Positions 8,855 to 18,073 of a DNA stretch of 64,000 nt are shown one piece after another. How positions within the stretch are numbered: position 1 is the stretch's first letter; every line of letters begins with the position of its first letter. The stretch is from Anaerotalea alkaliphila (lineage in GTDB: Bacteria; Bacillota; Clostridia; Lachnospirales; Vallitaleaceae), in NCBI RefSeq assembly GCF_010179735.1, contig NZ_JAAEEH010000005.1, positions 41,973 through 105,972 of the forward strand, given 5' to 3'. The notes beneath the pieces were generated by a model that searched no databases, was not told the origin of the DNA, and saw only the letters and a list, made by a program, of their open reading frames with translations. A program made the translations under genes and the position numbers.

Positions 8855-9844
8855 TCAGCGGTATTTCATCAGCCGGATGTCCGTGCCGAAGAATTTCAAG
8901 GGGGTGTAATAGCCGAAAATCCGGGAGACAATCCGCTCCGAATACTGCACCGACCATTCGCTGGAGCCCAGGTTGGTGGAGACGACCGTATGCTTCTTGT
9001 GGAGAAGCCTGGTGTTCAGGCAGTTGAAGAGCTCGGAGCTGGTGAAGCTGTTGTTCACCTCGGTCCCCAGGTCGTCTATGATCAGCAGGTCGCAGTCGTA
9101 GAGGGCCTGGATTTCCTCATAGCCGTACTCCTGGTTGTCGTTGTGGAAACGGTAGTTCTCAAAAATACGGAACAGCTGGAAGGCGGAAAGGTAGATTACG
9201 GTGTATCCTTCGTCCAGAAGTGCCTTTGCGATGGCGTTGCAGAGGAAGGTCTTGCCCAGCCCGGACTGCCCGTAGAGGATCAGGTTGGCGAAGGTATGGC
9301 TGAAGTTTTCCACGAACTCGAGGCACCGGTCCAGGACGGAGAGCATGTTGGAACGGGGGGAAACGCCTATTTCCGGCAGGACCTGGGTGTCGTAGTAGTC
9401 CAGGGAGAAGGTGTCGAAATTCTCCTCCTCCAGGATGGCCTTCAGGTTGGACTGCTCATAGGCCACATGGATGATGGCCTGCTTCAGGCACCGGCAGCGC
9501 TCGTTCCCCACATATCCGGTATCCTTGCAGAGCTTGCAGTTGTAGATGGGGTCCAGATAGTCCGGGGGATAGCCGTTCGCCACCAGAAGACGCTGCTTGT
9601 GCTCCACCAGCATGGCGATGTGCTCGGTCAGGCCCTCCAGATAGTCTTCCCTGCGGGAGGGGTCCTCCATGACCGCTTGGGCGGTGGTCAGCCCAAGGGT
9701 GGCCACTTTGTTGTGCACATCCTGCAACTTGGGGATTTTGGCGAAAACCTCCTCCCGGCGCTTCTTCAGGAGATTGTTGTTGTCCTGCCGGATCTTGTCG
9801 TATCGGGCCAGGAGCTTGTTGAACGCGCTTTGGTTGATTCCCAT
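8855..9844 (-). CDS. dnaI: DnaI/DnaC-like helicase loader ATPase
   Basis: This 329-residue AAA+ protein starts at ATG 9844 after AAAGGAGGC. The N-terminal region is followed by a Cys-rich zinc-binding segment (CKLCKDTG, then CRC, about residues 100-125), then Walker A GQSGLGKT (about 190), Walker B LLIIDDLG (about 252) and a sensor segment VVSTNLG. This arrangement matches the Gram-positive DnaI loader, which places the replicative helicase at origins and restart sites. Gene order dnaD then dnaI on the minus strand, 16 bp apart, supports a primosome function. No helicase or primase gene is nearby. Confidence 0.9.
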   Translation of the reverse strand: MGINQSAFNKLLARYDKIRQDNNNLLKKRREEVFAKIPKLQDVHNKVATLGLTTAQAVMEDPSRREDYLEGLTEHIAMLVEHKQRLLVANGYPPDYLDPIYNCKLCKDTGYVGNERCRCLKQAIIHVAYEQSNLKAILEEENFDTFSLDYYDTQVLPEIGVSPRSNMLSVLDRCLEFVENFSHTFANLILYGQSGLGKTFLCNAIAKALLDEGYTVIYLSAFQLFRIFENYRFHNDNQEYGYEEIQALYDCDLLIIDDLGTEVNNSFTSSELFNCLNTRLLHKKHTVVSTNLGSSEWSVQYSERIVSRIFGYYTPLKFFGTDIRLMKYR

Positions 9845-9860
9845 GGGGGGGCCTCCTTTC

Positions 9861-10886
9861 TCAGGGCTTGCCGTCTTTGTCCTTGAGGCGCATGTCCAGC
9901 GCCTTTTTCTCCAGGGCATCGAAATCGTAGTTGCGCTGGCTGAAATTGGAGAACTTGTTCCGGGGGAGGGGCTTCGTCTTGAAGGCGTTGCCTCCCTGGC
10001 CGCCTCCCTGACTCTTCTTGGCCTCCAATTGGGCCTGGAAAGCGGCATCCAGCTTCTGGATGTCCTCCAGGGTGCGGACCTTGCTCTCGTGCCAGCTGGC
10101 CAGCATCTTGTCGGCATATTTGAATTCCGGTTTGTTGATGGCCTGGACCGTCCGATGGCAGGCCTCTTCGATGATGGGAAGGTCGAACCCGTAAGCGAAC
10201 CAGCGGTCCATGACCTGGATCTGGGGAGGGGTGGGGGTGCGGTCCCCAAGACCGAAAGCCTTGAGCACGGCGAAATAACGCTTGTTGAAGACCTGGGACC
10301 GGTATTTGGCTTGGGCGACGGTCTTGATGTTGTTTTCCGCCCAGTCCAAGGCCACCTTCTCCATATAGCGCATGTTCCGGTGGTCCCCCATGACACAGTA
10401 TTCCACAAGGATTTCGATGACCTCCACCGGAAGCCCCAGCCAGTCATGGAAGCTGACCAGGGTGCTGATGTCGTTCTGGGTCAGGATCTTGCCCATGTAC
10501 TTTTGGGTTATGTAGATGAGTTCCTTCAGTTCCGTCTGCTCCATGAACCTGGCCAGTTCCTCCACGGTATAACCGGGTTTTTGATCCGCTGGAAGGAGGG
10601 GGGACGGGGGAGCGGAGGAAGGGGGAGCCCCTTCCTCCGCAAGGCGCCAGACCTCCTTGGACTGCCAGTAACGGATGGCGCGCTCCACATCCGACTCCGT
10701 AAGATGCAGGCGGTCCGCGATGTCCCCGACGGACAAAGGGCTGGAGCCTTCCGCCGAAAGGCGCTCCGCCAGAAGATAGACCTTGACGAAATCCCCGTTG
10801 GCACCGGCCAGGTGGTTGTCGATAAAATCATTGGAGACCAGGATGTACTTCTGTTGATGCGAGGCATCTAGGATAAACGATTTCAT
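9861..10886 (-). CDS. dnaD: DnaD/DnaB-domain primosome protein
   Basis: A 341-residue protein with an N-terminal winged-helix part (about 1-95: ILVSNDFIDNHL, then SVGDIADRLHLTESDVERAI). It is followed by two DnaB_2-type helical domains (about 110-190, with the YITQKYMGKILTQND start and the ALDWAENNIKT motif, and a second copy after about 205). The domain is typical of Gram-positive DnaD/DnaB replication initiation proteins. A low-complexity Ala/Pro/Ser linker (about residues 96-110) joins the parts. ATG 10886 follows GGAGGTTGT. It lies upstream of dnaI in the same unit, behind a hairpin leader and DnaA-box-like sequences. Confidence 0.85.
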   Translation of the reverse strand: MKSFILDASHQQKYILVSNDFIDNHLAGANGDFVKVYLLAERLSAEGSSPLSVGDIADRLHLTESDVERAIRYWQSKEVWRLAEEGAPPSSAPPSPLLPADQKPGYTVEELARFMEQTELKELIYITQKYMGKILTQNDISTLVSFHDWLGLPVEVIEILVEYCVMGDHRNMRYMEKVALDWAENNIKTVAQAKYRSQVFNKRYFAVLKAFGLGDRTPTPPQIQVMDRWFAYGFDLPIIEEACHRTVQAINKPEFKYADKMLASWHESKVRTLEDIQKLDAAFQAQLEAKKSQGGGQGGNAFKTKPLPRNKFSNFSQRNYDFDALEKKALDMRLKDKDGKP

Positions 10887-10925
10887 ACAACCTCCATAAT
10901 GCGGCAGTTCGATGTTATGTAAACC

Positions 10926-10962
10926 TTGCAGGGGCTGCGGATTGGGCGCGCAGCCCCTGCAA
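10926..10962 (-). other. Hairpin in the dnaD leader
   Basis: A 14-bp perfect stem, 10926-10939 with 10949-10962, enclosing a loop of about nine nt. It lies between the putative -10 at 10977-10982 and the dnaD start at 10886, so it is transcribed as part of the leader. No T tract follows on the minus strand, so it is not an ordinary terminator. Confidence 0.55.
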
Positions 10963-10976
10963 GCGACAGTTTGTCC

Positions 10977-10982
10977 ATTATA
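10977..10982 (-). promoter_or_regulatory. Putative -10 of the dnaD-dnaI promoter
   Basis: Minus-strand TGCTATAAT (extended -10, core 10982-10977) points toward dnaD. A TTGTTT near 11003-10998 could be the -35, but its spacing of about 15 bp is short. Confidence 0.5.
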
Positions 10983-11034
10983 GCATAAAAGGAAGGAAAA
11001 CAAAACTAATCCGATTTATCTGAAAAATCCCCGT

Positions 11035-11327
11035 TTTTCCACCGATCTAAGAGAATCTTGTTGAAAACTGTTGATAAACCTGTGGAGAATGTGGATAACA
11101 ACCGAACATAATTTCTGCAGAGGCACCTGGAAACCAGAGAATCCAATGGAAACACCGAAGGTTGCGGAAATTCCTGGAGCCCGAAGGGAGACGTTATGTA
11201 AACCGGAGGGGTGTGGGTTTCCATCCGCATGGGCATGTGCACAAACCTGTGGACATTGTGGAAAACTATCCCCGCAACAAATCCTCTCCTATTAAATATA
11301 CGTTTCCGGCGCCCATGGTTATCAACA
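11035..11327. promoter_or_regulatory. DnaA-box-like cluster between dnaD and murC
   Basis: The roughly 380-bp gene-free stretch between dnaD and murC holds a run of sequences close to the DnaA box TTWTNCACA. Exact matches are TGTGGATAA at 11090-11098 and TGTGGAAAA at 11257-11265 (both reverse orientation). One-mismatch boxes are at 11035-11043, 11069-11077, 11081-11089 (directly abutting the perfect box), 11036-11044 displaced by 200 as TGTGCACAA at 11236-11244, and TTATCAACA at 11319-11327 inside the murC 3' end. An AT-rich segment lies at 10985-11040. Nothing coding was found here. DnaA control of dnaD-dnaI or a DnaA titration site is an inference. Confidence 0.6.
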
Positions 11328-12645
11328 GATCCCCTGGGACACAGTTGGCCAGAAGAAAGGCCTCGATGTCGTCGAAGGATTCCAGATAATGGCAGTTGGG
11401 ATTGACCTCCCGGATCCGGGCCACCAGGTCCTTGGCATGGATGTTTCCGGGATTGGCTTCCCGGGCCGCGTATATGTCGGTGACGATCAGATTCTCCGCC
11501 TTGGACAGGGCCGAGACGAAATCCTCGAACAGCAGCTTGGTGCGGGAATAGGTGTGGGGTTGGAAGACAACCCACAGGTGTTTGTGCTCCATGCGTCCGG
11601 CCGCGGCCAGGGTGCCCAGGATTTCCGTGGGATGGTGGGCGTAGTCGTCCACCACGGTGACCCCCATCAGGGAACCCTTGTATTCGAAACGGCGGTCCGC
11701 GCCGCGGAAAGCCTCCAAGCCTTCCTGGATGGTCTGCAGGTCGATGTCCAGGATACGGGCGGTGGCGATGGCGGAAAGGGAGTTGTAGATGTTGTGCTCC
11801 CCCGGCACATGCAGTCGGATGGGGGCCAGGAAGCTTCCCAGGTGGTAGAGGTCGAAGGTTGCGCAGCCCAAGGCGTCGTAGACGGGGTTGCGGAAACTGT
11901 AGGTGTCCTCCTCCCTGTTGCCGAAGGTGGTCAGGGAGTATTGCCGCGGCTCAGCGATGGCGCCGTAGTCCGGGATGCTGCTGTTGATGACCAGATGGCC
12001 GTCCGGAGGCAGCCGGTGGGCGAAGTTGTGGAAGGAGGCGCGGATTTCCTCCAGGCCGGCAAAGAAATCCAGATGGTCTTCCTCCACATTCAGGATGATG
12101 GCGATCCGAGGATTGAATTTCAGGAAGCTGTTGTGGTATTCGCAGGCTTCCGTGATGAAATAGCCGGATCGCCCCACCCGGATGTTGCCGCCGATGGACT
12201 GCAGCATGGCGCCCACGGAGATGGTCGGATCCTTTTGGGCGGCCAGGAGGATCTGGGAAATCATGGAAGTGGTGGTGGTCTTTCCGTGGGTACCGGAAAC
12301 GGCGATGGCCTGTTCGTACTGGTCCATCAGCTGACCCAGCAGCTCCGCCCGGTCGATGGCGGGAATCCCCAGTTCCAGCGCTGCGGCGAGCTCTGCGTTG
12401 TCCATGGCGATGGCGGCCGTATAGACCACCAGGTCCAGCCCCCGGTGGATGTTGGAGGTCCTGTGTCCAATCCGCACCAGCGCCCCCAGTTCCTGGAGAT
12501 GGTCTGTGGTTTTGGAACGGGTCATGTCTGAGCCGCTGACCTGGAATCCCCTCCCCAGGAGGATTTGGGCCAGTCCGCTCATGCTGATGCCTCCGATGCC
12601 GATGAAATGGACATGTATGGGTGTAAACAAATCGATTTTATACAT
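11266..12645 (-). CDS. murC: UDP-N-acetylmuramate--L-alanine ligase
   Basis: A 459-residue Mur ligase that adds L-Ala to UDP-MurNAc in cytoplasmic peptidoglycan precursor synthesis. The N-terminal domain carries HFIGIGGISMSGLA, the central ATPase domain has SGTHGKTTTTSM (about residue 118), and the C-terminal domain contains DDYAHHPTEI and the FQPHTYSRT segment, all MurC-specific. The start ATG at 12645 (MYKIDLF) is chosen because AAAGGAGACC precedes it; an upstream in-frame ATG would add 13 residues before this SD. The stop lies next to a DnaA-box-like sequence. Confidence 0.96.
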   Translation of the reverse strand: MYKIDLFTPIHVHFIGIGGISMSGLAQILLGRGFQVSGSDMTRSKTTDHLQELGALVRIGHRTSNIHRGLDLVVYTAAIAMDNAELAAALELGIPAIDRAELLGQLMDQYEQAIAVSGTHGKTTTTSMISQILLAAQKDPTISVGAMLQSIGGNIRVGRSGYFITEACEYHNSFLKFNPRIAIILNVEEDHLDFFAGLEEIRASFHNFAHRLPPDGHLVINSSIPDYGAIAEPRQYSLTTFGNREEDTYSFRNPVYDALGCATFDLYHLGSFLAPIRLHVPGEHNIYNSLSAIATARILDIDLQTIQEGLEAFRGADRRFEYKGSLMGVTVVDDYAHHPTEILGTLAAAGRMEHKHLWVVFQPHTYSRTKLLFEDFVSALSKAENLIVTDIYAAREANPGNIHAKDLVARIREVNPNCHYLESFDDIEAFLLANCVPGDLLITMGAGNVYLIGEDLLRG

Positions 12646-12682
12646 AGATGGTCTCCTTTGCGGTGAATATGGATCTTTGTCC

Positions 12683-12688
12683 ATTATA
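12683..12688 (-). promoter_or_regulatory. Putative -10 of murC
   Basis: Minus-strand TATAAT at 12688-12683, 38 bp upstream of the murC start. The -35 (TGCTTT near 12711-12706, 17-bp spacer) is poor. Confidence 0.4.
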
Positions 12689-12728
12689 CAATAAATCCCA
12701 TGAAAAAAGCAGGGGCAATGGGGAGAAA

Positions 12729-12784
12729 AAATCCGAATATTTTTTTGGAATCACCTTATAACATTCGAACTATTGGTGTATAAT
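12729..12784 (+). promoter_or_regulatory. purR promoter with two candidate Pur boxes
   Basis: The -10 TATAAT is at 12779-12784, with a poor -35 (TTATAA, 12756-12761) and a 17-bp spacer. AAATCCGAATATT at 12729-12741 and ACATTCGAACTAT at 12761-12773 both resemble the PurR operator AWWWCCGAACWWT. They are 32 bp apart, and the second fills the spacer between -35 and -10. Autorepression by PurR is inferred from this position. Confidence 0.5.
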
Positions 12785-12820
12785 TAGGCATATAACGAGA
12801 AAGAGTCCGGGTGAACAAGC

Positions 12821-13636
12821 ATGGAGAAAAAAAGGTCAAAAGCGGAGAGGATTGCCATCATCACGAAAAAACTGGTGGAAAACCCTTCGGAAATACATAC
12901 GCTGCAGCAATTTTCGGAAATGTTCCATTGCGCCAAATCCACATTGAGCGAAGACATCGATGGGATTGGAAGGCTCTTCGAGGAGGAGGGGCTTGGGAAG
13001 GTTGTCTCCCTTCCGGGAGCCGCAGGGGGCATCTACTATTCCCCCGTGCTGACCCCCTCCCAGGTCCAAGAGGTGCAGGAAGACATCTGCCGGAGATTGA
13101 ACGAGTACAGCAGGGTGATTCCCGGGGGATACGTGTACATGAACGACATCTTCTACACCCCAAGGATCCTGCAGAGCATGGCACGGTGCATCGTGACCCG
13201 TTTCTGCAACGAGCAGGTGGATTATGTGGTCACCATCGAGACGAAAGGGGTGCCCCTGGCCATGGTCATCGCGGAACTCCTGAACAAGCCCATCGCTGTG
13301 GTGCGGAAGTCGGCCAGGCTGACAGAGGGGACCACCATGCAGATGAACTATGTGACGGGTTCCAACCGGAACATCCACACCATGGCTCTGCCCATCAAAT
13401 CCATCCGGCGGGGTTCCCGTGTGCTGCTGGTGGATGATTTCATGAAGGCCGGTGGGACGGCCAAGGGAATCATGGACCTGATGAAGGAGTTCGACACCAC
13501 CGTGGTGGGCGTGGCCGTGGTCATGGCCACCCGGGAGCCGGAAAAGAAGCTCATCAACGACTACTACTGTCTGGTGGAATTCCAAAGTGTGGACGAGGAA
13601 AAGGAAACCATACAGATTATTCCTAAAAAAATGTGA
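12821..13636 (+). CDS. purR: Purine operon repressor PurR
   Basis: A 271-residue regulator of the B. subtilis PurR type: an N-terminal winged helix (about 1-75, containing FSEMFHCAKSTLSEDI) fused to a type I phosphoribosyltransferase-like domain. The PRPP loop is VLLVDDFMKAGGT (about residues 202-214). In this family the PRT domain senses PRPP rather than catalysing a reaction, and PRPP releases repression of purine genes. The SD before ATG 12821 is weak. The position next to murC and upstream of spoVG-glmU-prs matches the conserved Gram-positive neighbourhood, and its promoter holds candidate Pur boxes. Confidence 0.94.
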   Translation: MEKKRSKAERIAIITKKLVENPSEIHTLQQFSEMFHCAKSTLSEDIDGIGRLFEEEGLGKVVSLPGAAGGIYYSPVLTPSQVQEVQEDICRRLNEYSRVIPGGYVYMNDIFYTPRILQSMARCIVTRFCNEQVDYVVTIETKGVPLAMVIAELLNKPIAVVRKSARLTEGTTMQMNYVTGSNRNIHTMALPIKSIRRGSRVLLVDDFMKAGGTAKGIMDLMKEFDTTVVGVAVVMATREPEKKLINDYYCLVEFQSVDEEKETIQIIPKKM

Positions 13637-13662
13637 GAATTCTGGATAAACCTATGCAAATT

Positions 13663-13671
13663 TGATATAAT
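13663..13671 (+). promoter_or_regulatory. Extended -10 promoter of glgCD
   Basis: TGATATAAT at 13663-13671 is a perfect extended -10, 45 bp before the glgC start. The -35 region is weak. Confidence 0.55.
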
Positions 13672-13716
13672 GGCGACAAAGCATCGTATCACAAGGTCCT
13701 ACAAGGAGGCTGCGTC

Positions 13717-14994
13717 ATGAAGAAAAAAGAGATAATCGCCATGCTCCTGGCGGGGGGACAGGGAAGCAGGCTGGGAGTATTGACGACCCACCTGGCCAAA
13801 CCTGCCGTTTCCTTTGCCGGCAAATACAAAATCATCGATTTCGCACTCAGCAACTGCATCAATTCAGGCATCGACACCGTTGGAGTGGTGACCCAATACC
13901 AGCCCTTGCAGTTGAACAGGCACATCGGCATCGGAATCCCTTGGGACCTGGACAAGAGCTATGGGGGCGTGGCCATCCTGCCCCCCTATGTGAGCAAGGA
14001 GTCCAACACCTGGTATACGGGAACGGCCAATGCGGTCTACCAGAACATCCCTTACGTGGCCTATTACAATCCGGAATATGTCCTGATCCTGTCCGGAGAC
14101 CACATCTACAAGATGGACTACGAGATGATGCTCAACTACCACAAGAAGAGGAATGCGGACTGCACCATCGCTGTCATACAGGTGGAGCCGGAGGAGGCCT
14201 CCCGTTTCGGGATCATCAACACGGACGAGGAGAACAGGATCGTCGCCTTCGAGGAGAAGCCCAAGGAGCCCAAGAGCCGGATGGCCTCCATGGGCATCTA
14301 CATCTTCAAATGGAAGGCGCTGCGGGAAGCCCTTGTCCTGAGCGAGGCCAACCATGACGACAGCGACTTCGGGAAGCACATCATCCCCTACCTGATCGAA
14401 CAGAAGTACCGGCTGTTCGCCTACCAGTACGAAGGGTTTTGGAGGGATGTGGGAACGCTGGACGCCTACTGGGAGACCAACCTGGAACTTGTCGGATTGG
14501 TTCCGGACTTCAACCTGTACGAGGCCTACTGGAAGATCTACACCAAGAACGAGATCCTTCCGCCCCAGTACATCGCACCAGGCTCCTACATCGAAAAGTG
14601 CATCCTGGGCGAAGGGACGGAAATCTACGGCAGCATCTACAACTGCGTCATCGGTTCCGGCGTGATCGTGGAGGCCGGAGCGGTGGTGCGGGATTCCATC
14701 CTGATGAGCGGCGTGACCGTCGGGGAAGGTACCCGGATCGACAAATCCATCATCGGAGAGAACACCTGCATCGGAAAAGGGGTCCGGATGGGGGAGGGGG
14801 AATTCAGGACCAACGGGGAATACCCCCAGATCTATGTGTCCGACATCACCGTGGTGGGAGAGAATTCCTCCGTACCCGACGGCGTTTCCATCGGCAAGAA
14901 CTGCGCCCTTTACGGGCAGCTGGTTCCGGAGGATTTTCCGGAAGGCAGGCTGGAAAGCGGCAGCAACAGGATCAAAGAGGAGGTGGAGCAATGA
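13717..14994 (+). CDS. glgC: Glucose-1-phosphate adenylyltransferase, catalytic subunit
   Basis: A 425-residue enzyme that makes ADP-glucose from ATP and glucose 1-phosphate for glycogen synthesis. The nucleotidyltransferase domain starts with [14 protein letters not shown] (about residues 10-23), followed by [20 protein letters not shown] and the GTANAVYQN segment. A left-handed beta-helix C-terminal domain with hexapeptide repeats begins near residue 290. AAGGAGGCTGCGTC precedes the start. Its stop overlaps the glgD start by 4 bp, so the two subunits are translationally coupled. Confidence 0.96.
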   Translation: MKKKEIIAMLLAGGQGSRLGVLTTHLAKPAVSFAGKYKIIDFALSNCINSGIDTVGVVTQYQPLQLNRHIGIGIPWDLDKSYGGVAILPPYVSKESNTWYTGTANAVYQNIPYVAYYNPEYVLILSGDHIYKMDYEMMLNYHKKRNADCTIAVIQVEPEEASRFGIINTDEENRIVAFEEKPKEPKSRMASMGIYIFKWKALREALVLSEANHDDSDFGKHIIPYLIEQKYRLFAYQYEGFWRDVGTLDAYWETNLELVGLVPDFNLYEAYWKIYTKNEILPPQYIAPGSYIEKCILGEGTEIYGSIYNCVIGSGVIVEAGAVVRDSILMSGVTVGEGTRIDKSIIGENTCIGKGVRMGEGEFRTNGEYPQIYVSDITVVGENSSVPDGVSIGKNCALYGQLVPEDFPEGRLESGSNRIKEEVEQ

Positions 14995-16106
14995 GGGCGT
15001 TGGGAATCATCCTGGCAGGCGGGAAAAACGAACGGCTGCGGGAACTGACCTACAAGCGGGCGGTGGCAGCCATGCCCATTGCGGGCAGCTACCGGGCCAT
15101 CGACTTCTCCCTGAGCAACATGATGAACTCCGGCATCAGCAAGGTGGCGGTGGTCACGCAATACAATTCGCGGTCCCTCATCGAGCACCTGAGTTCCTCC
15201 AAGTGGTGGGATTTCGGACGGAAGCATGGAGGACTCTACGTGTTCACGCCCTACATCACCAGGGATTCCAGCCTATGGTACCGGGGGACGGCGGATGCCA
15301 TCCACCAGAACCTCTCCTATCTGAAGGACAGCCATGAGCCCTACGCCATCGTGGCCCAGGGGGATGCGGTGTGCAAGATCGACTTCAACAGGGTTCTGGA
15401 GTACCATGTGGAAAAACGGGCGGACATCACCATCGTTTGCGCCAGGATGGAGCAGGAGCTCCACCGGTACGGCATGGTGGAGGTGGACGAGGACAACCGC
15501 ATCGTGGAGTTCGAGGAGAAGCCGGTGGACCCCAAAGGAGACATCGTGTCCACAGGCATCTACATCATACGCAGGCGGCTGTTGATCGAGCTGATCGAAG
15601 CCTGCGCAAAGGAGGAGCGTTACGATTTCGTCAGCGACGTGATCATCCGATACAGGAAGCAGAAAAGGATCTACGCCTACCTGCATGACGACTACTGGTC
15701 CAGCATCGCCAGCCTTCCCTCCTACTACCAGGTCAACATGGATTTCCTGAAGAGGGAGAACAGGGACAAGTTCTTCCGGGAGTATCCCACCATCATGACC
15801 AAGGTGGAGGACGAGCCTCCGGCAAAATTCAACCAGGGATCCCGGCTGTCCAACAGCCTCTGCTCCAGCGGATGCATCATCAACGGGCAAGTGGACGATT
15901 CCGTGCTCTTCAGGAAGGTGTTCGTGGGCAGGAACAGCGTCGTGCGCAACTCCATCATCATGGACGGCGCCTATATCGGGGAGAACTGCATCGTGGAGAA
16001 CTGCATCGTGGACAGCAAGAGCCGGATATCGGACGGAAGCGTCTACATCACCAGCGGACAGGGGGACATTCGAGTTGTCTCCCAAAAAGAACAGTACACG
16101 GGGTGA
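14991..16106 (+). CDS. glgD: Glucose-1-phosphate adenylyltransferase-associated subunit GlgD
   Basis: A 371-residue paralogue of GlgC. It opens with [14 protein letters not shown], where the glycine-rich loop of the catalytic subunit (GGxGxR) is altered, as expected for GlgD, which in Gram-positives pairs with GlgC and modulates its activity. The nucleotidyltransferase fold is retained ([20 protein letters not shown]), and the shortened C-terminal hexapeptide helix ([18 protein letters not shown]) runs to the end. AGGAGGTGGAGCA lies inside the end of glgC. Start ATG 14991 gives the usual ATGA overlap. Confidence 0.94.
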   Translation: MRALGIILAGGKNERLRELTYKRAVAAMPIAGSYRAIDFSLSNMMNSGISKVAVVTQYNSRSLIEHLSSSKWWDFGRKHGGLYVFTPYITRDSSLWYRGTADAIHQNLSYLKDSHEPYAIVAQGDAVCKIDFNRVLEYHVEKRADITIVCARMEQELHRYGMVEVDEDNRIVEFEEKPVDPKGDIVSTGIYIIRRRLLIELIEACAKEERYDFVSDVIIRYRKQKRIYAYLHDDYWSSIASLPSYYQVNMDFLKRENRDKFFREYPTIMTKVEDEPPAKFNQGSRLSNSLCSSGCIINGQVDDSVLFRKVFVGRNSVVRNSIIMDGAYIGENCIVENCIVDSKSRISDGSVYITSGQGDIRVVSQKEQYTG

Positions 16107-16158
16107 TGTTTGAAAATTGGCGGGCGCCCCTGCGGACATCAGACAATTGAAATAATCA

Positions 16159-16187
16159 TTGAAAGTTGTGTGGGGAAGGACTATAAT
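16159..16187 (+). promoter_or_regulatory. spoVG promoter
   Basis: TTGAAA (16159-16164), 17-bp spacer, TATAAT (16182-16187). A clear SigA-type promoter 48 bp upstream of the spoVG start. Confidence 0.7.
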
Positions 16188-16234
16188 AATAGTATTAAAG
16201 AGGGACCCAGGTTTGACAGAAAGGGGCAGGCACT

Positions 16235-16531
16235 ATGGAAATTACAGACGTACGTGTACGGAAAGTTGCCAAGGAAGGCAAGATGAAGGCGGTTGTCTCC
16301 ATAACCTTTGACAATGAGTTTGTCATCCATGATATCAAGGTCATCGAAGGTGAAAAAGGATTGTTCATAGCCATGCCAAGCAGAAAAGCCCTGGATGGGG
16401 AATTTAGGGACATCGCCCATCCGATCAACTCGGAAACAAGGGACCGCCTGCAAAAGATCATTTTAGACAAATACGAGGCAATCCAGTTGGAAGACCAGCC
16501 TTTTGAAGAAGGGATGGAATACGACGGTTGA
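16235..16531 (+). CDS. spoVG: Septation regulator / nucleic-acid-binding protein SpoVG
   Basis: This 98-residue protein begins [11 protein letters not shown] and contains the conserved [11 protein letters not shown] and AMPSRK segments of SpoVG. The family binds DNA and RNA and affects septation, sporulation or virulence gene expression depending on species. Length is normal. AAAGGGGCAGG provides the SD. It is a single-gene unit with its own promoter and terminator between glgD and glmU. Confidence 0.95.
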   Translation: MEITDVRVRKVAKEGKMKAVVSITFDNEFVIHDIKVIEGEKGLFIAMPSRKALDGEFRDIAHPINSETRDRLQKIILDKYEAIQLEDQPFEEGMEYDG

Positions 16532-16542
16532 CAAGAGGAAAA

Positions 16543-16582
16543 GCACTTCTATGGGTGGGTCATTTATAGGAGTGTTTTTTTT
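16543..16582 (+). terminator. spoVG terminator
   Basis: The 9-bp stem 16544-16552 with 16666-type partner at 16566-16574 (one G-U pair) is followed by eight T residues at 16575-16582. Confidence 0.75.
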
Positions 16583-16603
16583 GACTGGAATCCACATTTG
16601 TGG

Positions 16604-16632
16604 TTGATTCTGAAGGGATTCTATTGTACAAT
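16604..16632 (+). promoter_or_regulatory. glmU-prs promoter
   Basis: TTGATT (16604-16609), 17-bp spacer, TACAAT (16627-16632). The predicted transcript starts near 16639, which argues against an ATG at 16643 and for the one at 16661 as the glmU start. Confidence 0.65.
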
Positions 16633-16660
16633 GAGGAATTGAATGAGAGGTGTATACAAT

Positions 16661-18073
16661 ATGCATAAAATCAAAGCAGTCATACTGGCAGCGGGTGCCG
16701 GAACCCGGATGAAGTCGGAAGTGCCGAAGGTCCTGCACAAGGTTCTGGACCGGACCATGCTGGATTATGTGTTGGAAGCGGCGGAAGAAGCGGGTGCCCA
16801 AGAGGTCTGCATCGTGGTTGGACACAAGGGGGACATGGTCGTTTCCCATGTGGAGAAGACGGGCCGCACGAATGTGGTGTTTGCGGTCCAGGAGCAGCAA
16901 CTGGGTACGGGCCATGCGGTGATGCAGGCGGGGGACTTCATCGGAGAGGAAGGGCAGGTCCTGATCCTTTTCGGCGATACGCCCTTGATTGGAGGCGACA
17001 CCCTGGCGTCCCTGGTGCGTACCCACCAGGAAGAAGGCAACCAGGCAACCGTCCTCTCCACCCATGTGGACGACCCCACCGGCTATGGACGGATCATCCG
17101 GGGTGGGGACGGAACCTTTGTGAAGAGCGTGGAGCATAAGGACGCCAACGAAACGGAAAGGACCTCCAAGGAGATCAATTCCGGCATGTACTGCTTTGAA
17201 GCCAAAGCCCTGGGCAGTGCGCTGCAGAAAATCACTCCCCACAACGTACAGGGGGAATATTATCTGCCGGATACGCTGGCCATCCTGAAGGAAGCGGGAG
17301 GCAAGGTGGGCGCCGCCCCCGTGGAATGTAGCGATGAAGTGCTGGGAGTGAACTCCAGGGTGCAGCTGGCGGAAGCCACAGGCATCCTCCAGAAGAGGAT
17401 AAACACCTGCTGGATGGAGGCGGGAGTGACCATCCTGTCTCCGGAGACGACCTTCATCGGCAAGGATGTGGTGTTCGAAAACGATGTGACGGTCTATCCG
17501 GGGGTCTGGATGGAAGGAAAATGCTTCGTCGGAAGCGGCAGCGTGATCGGATCCCATTCCAGGATCGAGGGGACACGCATCGGCAGGAACAATGAAATCG
17601 TCCAGTCTGTCATCCTGGACAGCTCCATGGGAGAGGGAAACCATGTGGGGCCCTTTGCCTACATACGGCCCAACTCCACCCTGGGGGACCGGATCAAGAT
17701 CGGAGACTTCGTGGAAATCAAGAACGCCGTCATCGGAGACGGCACCAAGGTGTCCCACCTGACCTACATCGGGGATGCGGATGTGGGGAAAGACATAAAT
17801 TTCGGCTGTGGAACCGTAGTGGTGAATTACGACGGTTACCACAAACATCGGTCTGTCATCGAGGACGGGGCTTTCATCGGTTGCAACACGAACCTGATCT
17901 CCCCCGTGCACATAGAGAAAAATGCCTATACGGCAGCCGGATCTACCATCACCATGGACGTGCCGGAAAATGCACTGGGAATTGCCAGAGCCAAGCAAAC
18001 GAATAAAGAGGGATGGGTGCAGAAGTACAAGGCAATCAATGAAAAAGTTGAAAACCAGGAGGATTCGAGATGA
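16661..18073 (+). CDS. glmU: Bifunctional N-acetylglucosamine-1-phosphate uridyltransferase / glucosamine-1-phosphate acetyltransferase
   Basis: A 470-residue two-domain enzyme making UDP-GlcNAc for the cell wall. The N-terminal uridyltransferase begins [20 protein letters not shown], with GTGHAVMQA and [15 protein letters not shown] loops. The C-terminal left-handed beta-helix carries the acetyltransferase residues, including [19 protein letters not shown] and [10 protein letters not shown]. Start 16661 is preferred over 16643 because AGGTG lies upstream and the promoter would leave the earlier ATG almost leaderless. It overlaps prs by 4 bp. Confidence 0.96.
   Translation: MHKIKAVILAAGAGTRMKSEVPKVLHKVLDRTMLDYVLEAAEEAGAQEVCIVVGHKGDMVVSHVEKTGRTNVVFAVQEQQLGTGHAVMQAGDFIGEEGQVLILFGDTPLIGGDTLASLVRTHQEEGNQATVLSTHVDDPTGYGRIIRGGDGTFVKSVEHKDANETERTSKEINSGMYCFEAKALGSALQKITPHNVQGEYYLPDTLAILKEAGGKVGAAPVECSDEVLGVNSRVQLAEATGILQKRINTCWMEAGVTILSPETTFIGKDVVFENDVTVYPGVWMEGKCFVGSGSVIGSHSRIEGTRIGRNNEIVQSVILDSSMGEGNHVGPFAYIRPNSTLGDRIKIGDFVEIKNAVIGDGTKVSHLTYIGDADVGKDINFGCGTVVVNYDGYHKHRSVIEDGAFIGCNTNLISPVHIEKNAYTAAGSTITMDVPENALGIARAKQTNKEGWVQKYKAINEKVENQEDSR

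Noticed and set aside
11035..11327. Chromosomal origin of replication
   Set aside because: No dnaA, dnaN, rpmH or gyrase genes are near, and the box cluster is small; a DnaA regulatory or titration site is simpler.
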